This document shows, in pieces, positions 50,096 through 61,305 of a stretch of 64,000 nucleotides of DNA. How positions within the stretch are numbered: position 1 is the first letter of the stretch; each line of letters starts with the position of its first letter. A model generated the notes under the pieces. It saw nothing but the letters and a program-made list of their open reading frames with translations. It searched no databases and was not told where the DNA came from. The translations under genes were made by a program, and so were the position numbers. Origin of the DNA: Streblospio benedicti (taxonomy: Eukaryota; Annelida; Polychaeta; Spionida; Spionidae); assembly GCA_019095985.1 (NCBI GenBank), contig CM032663.1:22362984-22426983 (forward strand), written 5' to 3'.

Positions 50096-51157
50096 TGTGT
50101 GCAATGGAAAGTGCTTGAAATTCAATATAAAAAGATTGAAATTAATCGAGCGTGAACCGAGTTAAGGTTGCTAAGATGTCGATTAACGTTATACGTGCGA
50201 GATGACTACGTCGTATGTTGAACGTGTACGTTGGTTGTTACGTTAAACGTTCGCCCACCTGCTTGTATATTATGGGCGGGTGTTTTGTTTGGATAAGAGT
50301 CGTGCAGCGTCGGTTTTCATGGCTTGATCACTCACACTTGTTTACAAGTCCTTGTTCATAGTAACTTCATACCAACCGGCTATTTACTGCGTATATAGTA
50401 GTGAGATATCACGAAGTTAATTTTGTAATTGACTTGTAATTATGTACGTATATTGTTCCCGTATTACTTGCTAAAGATATGCGCCCCCCCCCACCAAAAA
50501 TAACAACATAAAACAAAAAACAAAACAAAAAATAACCCACACACGAAAAAACAAAAAAACAAACAAAAAAACAATCAAACAATCTATGGGGGATAAAAAT
50601 AAAATAAACGGGGTGAAAAAAAATGAAACAAAAATGAAATAAAAATAAAAACTTGACCAAATGAAAGTTTAACACATAATATTTATCACTATAAAACGAT
50701 ACATACAATATATGATGAGAGGTCCTGCCACTTCATCCACAACGATGATAACCTTTCGTGCTCGTTTTTCATTCGTCATCTTTGTCGTTTACCCATGAAT
50801 TCAGATCATTATTGAACAATTCCTTCGTATAAAATCCATCAATATCGATGAAAATATCAAATGACACAAGCTCACTAGTTCTGAGTTAAACAATTTAGGA
50901 TCAAATCAGCATAGTATCCAATCTGTTTAGGACAGAATATCTCCAAAATTGCCCATCAATTTGCATAAAAAGGTATTTCCTATGATAGTTTGAATAGTAG
51001 AATCTTGTTTACACCAACTTCTGTTAATGTAGAACAAGAAGATCTTCCGTTCCCATCTACCGTGAAAAAAAGTTCCCATGATGATTATTTGTAGTCTAGT
51101 TGCCAACTACTTGATTACTTAGTCTTTTTATACCGTAGAATGTATGGAAATATATGG

Positions 51158-51289
51158 TATAAATAGAGAAAACTAGTTTGGCAGCCGCATCACCCGAGTG
51201 ATGCGGCTGCTAAACTCGTCCAAGAAAAGAAAAAAGAAAAAGAAAAAAGAATCTAGTATCCATCAGGAGGTGCGTTTTCTCTATTTATA
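51158..51289. mobile_element. small nested inverted-repeat element
   Basis: The outer 16-mer TATAAATAGAGAAAAC (51158-51173) returns exactly reversed at 51274-51289. Inside, 51176-51216 is a GC-rich hairpin (GCAGCCGCATCAC against GTGATGCGGCTGC) with a 4-nt loop. This looks like a MITE remnant, or a structured RNA if transcribed. Confidence 0.5.
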
Positions 51290-51732
51290 AGTAAGTATAG
51301 CCATGTATACGTTGTAAACGAGAATACCAAGCAATACCATACACGACACGCGCTCACTCTGACTGCTCTCCTCGTTCACGAGGAAATGTGTTGGATCAAT
51401 CTCATGATTGCTGTAATGCAATAATCGATACATCATTACCATGTCAGCTGCCGGCAAATCCAATCTTTTATAACTGAACGAGATGGTGATGTGCGTGCAC
51501 CCCTAGTATTCACTGGCAGATCCAGGTTTTGAAAAGAGGGAAGGGCGCTGGGGGGTTGTATGCATGAAAGCCAGCCCGGATTTGCACTGGGTATTGCACA
51601 CCGCCCTCACAATAAAAATAACAATTTTCTGGTTGCGGAAAACAATACGTCACCAAAGATATTATAGAAATTCTATAATATATTAGACGTTACCACGTCA
51701 GCAGCATGCTGTTGGTGATGGCGCTACTGTTG

Positions 51733-51951
<219 letters not shown>

Positions 51952-52330
51952 GGTATGGGGGGTGGGGGTGGGGGGTGGGGTCGGGGTAGTTGGAAATTCT
52001 TGTTTAGCATGGCAGCCGCATGTAAAGGGTTCCATTTTTAGCAAACTTGACTTCAAGATTTTCCTTTGTAGATTTGTAGATTTGTAGATTCACAATGTAT
52101 ACGGAAGGGATTGTGCAGTGTAAAAGCTGGTACTGTAACAGAGTAACTGTCCTGAAGTCATAATGAATCGTTGCACATCTGGACAAATAGAATATACAGA
52201 TACATACAGTCATGTGACGGTAATTGAAATCTCGTTACAATTAAGACACGAATAGATCATGTAAATGCACCGTATCAACATCCAAGTTCTAAAACACATG
52301 TAAACATAGAATAATTATAGGTGGGAGATT

Positions 52331-52407
52331 TGGTGGTGGTGGTACGTGGTGGTGGTGGTGGTGGTGGTGGTGGTGGTGTGTGTGTGTGTGTGTGGGGGGG
52401 GGGGGGT
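52331..52407. repeat. (TGG)n(TG)n(G)n compound simple repeat
   Basis: TGG units pass into TG dinucleotides and then a run of about 13 G. Confidence 0.95.
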
Positions 52408-53284
52408 AACAGGTGGAGTGGGTGAGATATCATGAGGACCCCCAAGGACAAAACAATGCGAGAAACCCATGCATGAATAATGTTGTTGAAAGGGATTTAG
52501 GGGAGCTAGCATTGCAACCAATTAGTAGCTAAAGCTGCCATTTCTCGTGGTCCTTACATGTTCTGTACATGTCTAAAGAGTTCAATTGCAAAATGAATCA
52601 TCTTAAAAAGGCTTTAAGTTGGAAATACAAGCAGTCATACTTGCGGCAAGTTGCTTACATTGTATGTACCGGATGGCTCACACGTCGGTCATTGAGGGCG
52701 CGCTTGAATTTGGGGTCGGGTTGGGGGTCGTGTTCTCACTTAACACTTAAATTTTAGATATTTTTCCACTGAACACTTTTGGATTTTTAAAAAATTTCCT
52801 ACTTACCATTTAATGTTTTTGTACCATTTAATTTTAAATCAATTTGCACTTTCCCACGTCACACTTAAAAAAGGTCTTAATGCCATGCAGTAGTTTTCAC
52901 AATAACCTCTGTGCCTGTCACACAACCACCCGTATAGCAACTTATACACACGAATTAAACTGGCCTAAAATTGTAAATATTTTTTCACTTATAGAAACAC
53001 GCATTAAACCAGGCAGAAAGATTGCAGATTGGGATTTAAATATCGTAACACTATCACCTAACAAATGTCCATTTTTCGCAGTAATGCACAATAAATTATG
53101 ATCGTGACGTAGGTTATTAACCTGAGGTTAAACACCGGTTGAGGGCAATATAAATGTTATAATGAAATCTTTTATGGCTTATGATGATGGCACACGTACT
53201 ATTTTGCTAAATGTTTGATGGAGACCTTGACGTATTTTATAATATAAACGGCGAAACGAGGACAACATGTCTGGCAATAAATAT

Positions 53285-53475
53285 ATAGCGTAGATCTAGA
53301 AGGTCTGTTTCAAGGCCACTCTGGAAACTGACCTCAAAAGGAGAGGTCTTCTTAATTCGCAGAGGTCCATAATATGGTGGTCTCATTGTGAAGTTTGGGA
53401 CGCGAGAAATGGTCTTCACTCATTATAGAGGTGGTCGAAATAAAGATCGAGGTCAGTTTAATTGAAGGTTCCACC
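53285..53475. mobile_element. decayed pogo-like MITE
   Basis: Contains GGTGGTCTCA, GAGGTGGTCG and a right end GAAGGTTCCACCGTA, a diverged match to the terminal GAGGTTCTACTGTA of 39422-39598. The left end is not preserved. Confidence 0.45.
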
Positions 53476-53630
53476 GTACTGAGCACATTAATTACTATAC
53501 ATCCTGCTCCACAAAACCTTTCAGTCAAAAGTAGTGCTAATAATCACTGTACATAAATGTGCGTCAAATTTCAATCAATAAAATTATGTTAGATATATTG
53601 ACCCACTGCATTTGCTTTTACAGTGAAACC

Positions 53631-53798
53631 TCTAAGTTAACACTATTTGAATATAAGAAAAAAAACTACCATTATAAGTAGGAACTTAATCTCCATTATG
53701 TAACACACTAAATTATTACAGCGCAATTGGAGTGAATGAATCAAACATGTGTGCTAAAAACACAACTATTCGCTGTAGATCTAACTTAAGTTGCACTG
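53631..53798. mobile_element. pogo-like MITE, 168 bp
   Basis: Begins CAGTGAAACCTCTAAGTTAA and ends TTAAGTTGCACTG, flanked by TA on both sides (53629-53630, 53799-53800). The CAGTGAAACCTC start is that of pogo/Tigger relatives. No coding capacity. It differs in its interior from the GAGACCACC family at 39422-39598. It lies just upstream of the USP gene at 54081. Confidence 0.65.
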
Positions 53799-54080
53799 TA
53801 TCTTTATGTTGCGCGTAAAAAAAATGCTAGCCTCAGCAGTCGACTTTTTTCAGTCGCGAGCAGTCAGTCATATGCTGGTATTTTGGCCTGCTTTCAGAGA
53901 CTTCAATACCACAACAAACACCACATTGCAAGCAAGCAGTATTATTTCACAGGCTACTGAACTCTTTTATAACAAAGTGGGTGTTTGCTAACGCTTCATA
54001 ATCTATCAGGAGGTTCAGGAGTAACAGTTGAAGATTTTTTTGGTGTAATTTTGTGTCATTTTAGTAGCCAAACGAGAACA

Positions 54081-57000
54081 ATGCCCGACAAGATACTTCT
54101 TGCAGTGGATGGTAGTGAATTCTCAGAACATGCATTTAATTGTAAGTATATATTTTTTTAAAGTGACAATTGCATGGTTCAAGTTAAAAATGCTCTAAGA
54201 ATTATTATGCGAGTTACATAGCAAGAAACCTTGTTTGCAGTATAGATCTACTGTTTCTGCTCAATATAAAGCATTCTTGGCTAACATCTTGTGACAATGA
54301 TTACAATTACTCGGAGTCGCTCGTAAAATTGCAGTAGGCCAAGTTAGTTAGTACCTCATCAACACGGACTGGATTTAGACCAACTGAAACACATTTTCTT
54401 TGAGAATTGTGAGAAATTGTGAAACTGTGAAATGAGAATGGTTAGAAAATTAATGAGAATGGCCCTGGATTTTTGCTGAGATTTGAGAATGGGGTAGGGT
54501 ATAGTAATCCCCTTCACAATATTGTATGCATGTGACTATAGCTACATTACATGTTATTAGAAAGCAATAGATTCAGCCTGAATACTTGCCATGTACTGTT
54601 ACACACCATGAAAAAAGACATAAAAATGTATGTGATAAATTAGAGGCCATTAGGCTATGTACCAATTAACAAGTAGAGAATAATCTTTTGTTCGTGGCAT
54701 ATGTTTGCTGGGAGAGATTCTATGACAGATATACAAGTAAAATATGAGAAAATAATTATCATCTATTTTTCGTATCTCCATTTGTGGCATATTGCAATAT
54801 TAAAAGTGGACATATTGAATAATGCTGGTTTATTACAATGATTCAGATTCAGATATTTATATTTATTATAACATTGTATAAAAATTAAGTAAAAACATTA
54901 CAATAAAAGCAACAACAAATAATTATTATGATAAATTAAAAATTAAATAATAACAAAAAATATGTCTAAACACTACATTGAGATTATAAACAGGAAGCAC
55001 TAAAAGTTTTTGCTATGAACAATGACTTATTTCCATAGTGGACCCTATTGTTTAATCACAGTGACAAGATAGATGACTAGTAAAATAATTTTTCGACTAT
55101 TATGACTATTACCTTGCAAATTCACTATTGTCAGGAGAAACCATTTTATCATATAGGAATATTTTACATTTATCTTTGAAAGAGCTCTTACATTCTAATG
55201 TCTTCAATCTATTTGGAAGAGAGTTCCATAATTTTGCACCATTCACCATAAAAGAAGTGAGACCTAGGCTATGATGATATAGCATACAGATGACCACCAA
55301 TTTAGCAATGCAGTGTTGTATTTTCTTTACATGTATATTGCCTGCAATGGATCACATTCTCTCCTGAGATTAAACATATTGGCAGATGGGCGTGTAGTTC
55401 CTCTGATTCTATGTCTTTATGGAATTGGCAAGTCTGCTAATAATTTTGCTTTGAGTCTCGATTCCTTTAGAACTCACTGCATTACACAATGATAAATATA
55501 CTGCTGTTACGTTTATGTAGCTCTATTTCAGAGATCAGCTTCAAATTAATTTATCAATTTGTTGAAAAGAGATGTAAAGATTAGAAATGTACTCATCATT
55601 ATGATAGTCATCATTAATCATTGCCTATATTACGAGGGGTAGTTTTTATAGATTAAATGCCAATAAATAATGAGTGAAAAGAAAGTGGAAAAAATAACAT
55701 ATGTTTTTTTTTCATAAATGCAGCTTTTAAATTTTCATAAATGAAATTGCAAGTGTTTTATATATTCTTTCTGGGTATAGAGCACTGTACACCCAGTTCG
55801 TGTGCACACCCAGTTCGTATGTTATATAGAAAAATTATTAGGCTCCAAACAAATATCCCATAATATTACTACTATGAAAATAATTGTTTTCCCGGTGCCA
55901 AAGTGTAAACATAAAATTTCTAGTAAGATCTAATGTAAATAAACATGTTCAAATCCCCTATTATTGCCACGCACGAACTGGGTGTGCATACATTTTGCCA
56001 TAACAAATTTCTCCACGGATCAAATGATTTTAATGAACCATAACAATTGTGTTTAACATGCGATATAAGTAAGTAGCTTTATTTTGACACATCATACACT
56101 ATTGAGGGTTCATTGATAGCTGTGCTACAATTGTTTAAACAATAAAATGCACGAACTGGGTGTGCAGTGATCTAAATGTTCATTTTTAAGTACATTATAT
56201 TTTCCCCAACACTACCCTAACATTATAAATAGTTTACAAGAATTTCATTTTTAATTAGATGTGATAAAAATTTAGTGTCAACTCTGTTGACTTAGCTACT
56301 TTATCCACGGTTAGTAATGACAACTAGATTCTTGTTTTCCACAAGTGCTAACATCTCTTGACTTTTATTAACTTGATTAAAAGTACGTCACTTATAAAAT
56401 AAGTCAATTATAAAATAAGTATGGTACCGTGGATCTGAAATTATACAATAAGAATTCTTGTATCTGGTAAAATAATTTTTTTCTAAATAAGTTCTATAAT
56501 TCTGTTCCCTGACATATTTATAATGTACCTAAAAGCAATTCCGTTTTTGAGGCGCTTACATATAAAGATTAGGGATTTATAATGACAAAAAAGACAAGAG
56601 GATAATTCATCGCCTAAATTGATGAGTTGTATCATTGTATTACAAAACGAATGACATGTAGGTTTTGCAGAATAGAGAGGACTGTCCTAATGGTACCGTA
56701 GGAAATTTTTGTCATAGAAGATAAACTGCAGATATATTTGGGCAAAGCAGTGACAATTCATTGCTAACTTGTGATTTCAAAATTATCAGTCGCAAAATAA
56801 TTAAATGCTCATAAGCAAAGCGACCTTATAAATGATGATCCACTCTAGCGATCCGCGTACACCAGCCCAAGATGAGCCGCGACACTGGCTATCAGGGTTA
56901 GAATTAGATGGAAAAATGCTACTGGTCAACAGGAACAGTAGCCTTTTAAATGTCTACTAGTCCCGCAAAAAGTCTACTTGTCCTCCTTGCACAAACTCCA

Positions 57001-58367
57001 TACTAATTGACCAGAATCGTTACTGGTCAAAAGGACAAGTTGCTAAAACGTTTTTACTTGTCATACACAAGTTTTGACTAGTCAATACGAGTGGCTTATC
57101 CTGACCCTGGGCTATGACTTACCCCCCATCTACTCATCTCTGCTGTCACATGATTGCCAACATGGTCGTCATGTGACCAACTGAGGTTTTCATTTGACCC
57201 TATGAAGCTGATGTCTTGTCACTGAGCAACCTGACAGGTGCCAATAGGTATCTAAATATATTCTTATAATCATGAATAATGCAACCCAGGATGCACTGAA
57301 TATACATTCTTTGATGGAAGTCTGATTCACCCTCACTGTGTTTGGGTAAATCAAACATCCACCTTTGTAAATTTCAGCTTATTTTTTGACTATTTTAGGC
57401 TGCAATAGCAGCATAAAGTTACTGCTTTAGCCATTAAATTACATGGTCAGGATAAAAACTTGTCATCTCATAGTGAAAAGTAGAAATTTTAACAACTTTT
57501 TGCACAACAAGTGTTGTTTTCCCATGAAAATAAGTACATTGATAATTCAATATATTGGAACTAATTGATTTGGGTGTAAGTTAGTATTGATATTAGAGAA
57601 TTCTTTCAAAGTTGATTTGGGGAGTGGGCCAAACTGGCCAGACGGCCAGTGTTTTGAAATCTTCACTGGCCCTTCTGATATTACTGCCCTACCTGTGGTG
57701 AAGGAGCTAAACATTACTAGGGTGGTCTGCCCGGCATGCCCACAGATTTTTTTAATCTAAGTCATAGAGGCCATTTTATTTATTTTAGACAACGCAAAAG
57801 GCAACCACATCTTATTTGAATATATTTACAAGTGTAATCAGAAGAAAAAAATCATGCATCTAAACCATTGAAAATGTTTGCCTAACCAAAGACTCCTGAT
57901 TAAAAAATCAAGCTAGAAATACACAGCGCGCTGATGATAAAATACCACCTAATATGATCAAAATCAGACAAATTTTATGTTTGCCATCCGAAGTCATCCA
58001 GCAGTCCAAGGCATCTGCCTGAAATGCTAGGTGAATAAGTGCCACAGTGGAAGTCATCCAGCAGTCCAGGGTTCGAGTCCCGGAAGAGGCTATGTGATAT
58101 AGATATAAAGACTTGGAGAAAGAATCCTCTAATATAAGAAAAAGTAAATACATTAAGGAGGCCGGTTACTCGTCCTCCTGACCAATAGTAGCCTTTCTCC
58201 CCCCCCCCCCCAATCCTTACTATGATTAAAGAGTTAATGGTTGTTTGTCAAAAAGCTGACCAAAACCAATTGTTTTTCAGTCTACAACTCAGTTGTCCAC
58301 CGGGAGGATAACGAGGTGATTGTTCTGCACTGCCCGGACATATCCAGCGAGTACGCCAAACAACTCA
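54081..58367 (+). CDS. universal stress protein, first two exons visible
   Basis: Exon 1 (54081-54141) encodes MPDKILLAVDGSEFSEHAFN and ends T|GTAAGT. Exon 2 (58281-58367, 87 nt) reads FYNSVVHREDNEVIVLHCPD then ISSEYAKQL and ends A|GTGAGT. This gives the first USP strand, the VDGSE motif and the second strand. Exon 2 length and both phases equal those of the minus-strand USP gene. The charged helix and the G-2X-G-9X-GS exon are not found before 64000; they may lie in the gap at 59065-59164, beyond the window, or be lost. The 4.1-kb intron 1 has taken in a LINE, two MITEs and a SINE-like head. Confidence 0.82.
54838..55520 (-). mobile_element. LINE 3' fragment, CR1/L2-like
   Basis: On the minus strand, 55109-55300 reads SFMVNGAKLWNSLPNRLKTL then ECKSSFKDKCKIFLYDKM, the typical C-terminal end of CR1/L2/Jockey-like reverse transcriptases. 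The 3' end, about 54838-54855, shows GAATCTGAATCTGAATC, a short tandem tail as in L2-type elements. Upstream sequence is decayed and 5' truncated. Confidence 0.65.
55780..56172. mobile_element. TA-flanked non-autonomous element, CACCCAGTTCG-type
   Basis: Starts GAGCACTGTACACCCAGTTC and ends CGAACTGGGTGTGCAGTGATC, with TA on both sides. The word CACCCAGTTCG occurs at four places (55789, 55806, inverted at 55974 and 56152). Reversed, it aligns along its full length with 6594-7088, but there every matching site reads CACCCATCC instead. No coding capacity. It lies in intron 1 of the plus-strand USP gene. Confidence 0.75.
56893..57109. mobile_element. hAT-like MITE, 217 bp
   Basis: Starts CAGGGTTAGAATTAG and ends CTTATCCTGACCCTG, imperfect inverted repeats with the CAGGG end usual for hAT elements. 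GGCTAT flanks both sides (56887-56892 and 57110-57115) as a target duplication. The interior repeats ACTGGTCAA-type words. No ORF. Confidence 0.65.
57990..58100 (+). mobile_element. tRNA-like SINE head
   Basis: GGGTTCGAGTCCCGG (58070-58084) is an excellent B box with stem. An A box-like sequence is less clear upstream because AGTCATCCAGCAGTCCA is present twice (57992 and 58050). Probably a tRNA-derived SINE with an internal duplication. Confidence 0.4.
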
Positions 58368-59064
58368 GTGAGTGTTTATAATTTTATCAAGATTAGACAT
58401 CCAGGTTAAATGGTATATGGACCAAAGTAAAACTATACCATTGGGTTTAATGAACATAAAAACAAATGTTTCACGTAGCTTTCGTTTGCTGGGGCTGGCG
58501 CAAACTCATGAAAGCAAAGTTACCTATTGTGCATATAGGTAGTGTGATTTCACCACTATTTTCTAACACTTAAAATTGTCAAAACTAGTGAAACCTGTAT
58601 GTATACGGTAATTTATATAATGTCTTAAGACTTACATATATTGAAGTAGATTATAACTTTTTACTATGAGATAACGTTTAAAAACTCTTTCTCCTATTTC
58701 ATTTTATAGAAATCTGTTCAAAATAACAGAAAGGTTCAGTGATTTCCTTGTTTACAAAACACTATTAGATTCAAAGATTGAATTCAAGCTTTTTTTAGCA
58801 CAGTTACTTGTTTATGTATTTAATACATGTTATCTGAATGGAATATAGTTATGTGCATTGAAACGTTTGCATATATTTACTTCATAACAGGTACAAAGTT
58901 ATTTCATTTCAAAAAAAGGGAAGGTAAGCTGTGAGTGCTCCCCAAATTGCTCAATCAATGACATATTTTAAAACACAAATAACACTACTTAATTCCAAGC
59001 GTCATTTTTTACATAATACATTTGAAATGCATGACTTGACGAACTTTTAGATGTGTGATTAAAG

Positions 59065-59164
59065 NNNNNNNNNNNNNNNNNNNNNNNNNNNNNNNNNNNN
59101 NNNNNNNNNNNNNNNNNNNNNNNNNNNNNNNNNNNNNNNNNNNNNNNNNNNNNNNNNNNNNNNN
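59065..59164. other. assembly gap (100 N)
   Basis: Exactly 100 N, a gap of unknown length. It falls where exons 3 and 4 of the plus-strand USP gene could have been. Confidence 0.99.
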
Positions 59165-60149
59165 CCATTAGAGGCTTATCTTTTAATATCCATGAAAAAA
59201 AATTGAAGGCATTATTGGTGGATGTTGTGTTAACTTAATGAATAGTGGAAAATTCTGAGTTTTCAACAAGATTGCGACATCGACAGTAGTTAGTTTATTA
59301 TTGATTACTTGATGTAATTAATTGATGTAATTAGTTCTAATTACAATATCATATTCTGTGCCAATGTTTGTATTTTGTATATTTTTGTTCATTCCATTTT
59401 ACATCATCCAGTCAAACCAGCATGTATATATTGATGCCAAGATAGTTATGACACCATCATCACATGACACAAATTCACAAAGAATATTCCTTCATTTTGA
59501 ATCTGGTTGATAGATTACTTGATATTTCTAAACATGTCATCTCAATGTATGAAAATATTGATCCACTTGTAAATTGTGAATTTTGTGTTTTAAAATTCAA
59601 TGAATAATGGCATTTAAAAATATAAGTTCATCTTACACATTTGACTTTTGATGATTTGATTACATTTGGTAATATTCAACAAAAATCATTGTATCTGGAT
59701 GTTTTGTAATAAATACCAAATATTATTTTGTGTATCATTAATGTGTCTTCTAAACTATTAGATGTTGTCAGGGTTTGGTGCAAATTTAAGTGCATTGCCC
59801 ACATTTCAATAATTAAAATTACAATTCATTAATGTCTGAATAGCACAGCACATACAGTGCTATGTGGATAATAAGTTAATTGCAAATTAACTATAGTTGT
59901 AATTAAATACCAATTACATCAAACATGGAACTTTCAACTACAATTAAAATGTTTTATGAAGATTAGTTACAATTCATCTCTCCAAAAAGTAAAGAACATG
60001 TAATTATTTTTAAATGATTCCATTTTAAAAACTACATAGTAGTATTACAATTGCCCATTCCTGGCAACTACTCACAATATCATTGTTCAAGGTAATATCA
60101 CCGCATCTTTTGGGTGAAGGTGATCCGCATAGCCACATATCTTGCTGGT

Positions 60150-60214
60150 GAGTCCATTATGACTACAGGACATTTGTACATGAAGTCCATTATGACAACA
60201 GGACACTTGTACAT
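60150..60214. repeat. 33-bp unit in two tandem copies
   Basis: AGTCCATTATGACTACAGGA followed by CATTTGTACAT is repeated once with three changes. Confidence 0.85.
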
Positions 60215-61305
60215 AAATTGATTACAAATAGTGAATATTTGTACATATTTTGATACCATTTTCAACATGACTGAATTAAAAGCAATAGTGTAAAAGAAAA
60301 AAGAATCATGAACAAAACATAGAAGTATGTGATAGATAATCTTTGCCCAATTGGAAAGCATTAAAATTCTTGTATTAAACATAAATAGTGACACAATGTC
60401 TGCCATGCGTAAACCCTGCCTGTTGTAAGAGTACATACCAAACAATCACTGCTAGATCAAAGTTTTTGATAAAGCAGGAACGCACCAACAGGAGTTCATG
60501 GATTTTATAATATATATGTAAAACCTATGAAAAGGATTTTTTTAGGTGGGGGGGGGGGGGCATGGGGTGGCGTGGGCGTGCCCCACGAGTCCCCTGGACT
60601 TGCCTATTATTAAACAAGATGCTATGTCTAATGGATATTTTACTTTCAAATGTGCGCTTTTCACAAAATATCGTTGCACAAACATCAAGTATTGGCAAAG
60701 ATGCACATACAACAAAAATACAAACATACCTAATCTTTCCCTATTTACTCAGCCATTAAGAAAACAAGACATGACTGGTCTATGTTAAAATCTTGGGGCA
60801 ACCTGGGAAGCACGATTCTGAAGGGGAAAAAAAATGGAAAGAGCATGACAAAGAGTAGCTTCAGATGTAACAAAACAACGGCTATGTAAACATTTGTTAT
60901 TGGTTGCCAAGTTTTAAAAAGTAGCATACATGTTGATATAAAGTGACTTTCATTTCTTATATGTTGCCCACTGCTAGGGTGGGACGTCAGTCGTCAGCAG
61001 TCCACTCAAATGTCTACCGACTATCATCCACTAAACTAGTATATACCATTAAAAACGAACATAAACAAATAACTAGATAGATACATAAAACGCACACAAA
61101 AACATTTACCCATGAATTTTTGATGAAAAATCAAAACAAATTTAACAGGCATGATTTATTACAGAAGTTTGGATGGATATCTATCTAAAATGTATTGAAA
61201 GGATTTTTTAATGAAGAACCAAACCAAATGCAGATTGATAACAGGGATACAATTGAGCTTGAAAAAATAAAATCTGATTTCTAAAAAATCCCAAGCAAGA
61301 TCACA

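Larger units (their letters stand above)
58368..61305. other. AT-rich stretch including a gap
   Basis: No further USP exon could be found. It contains AATTAC-rich sequence (59310-59960), the 33-bp tandem pair at 60150-60214, a G run near 60546 and the N gap. Confidence 0.4.

Noticed and set aside
50120-50132. TATA box for the orphan gene
   Set aside because: TTTTATATTG lies only about 30 bp before the ATG, which would leave almost no 5' leader.
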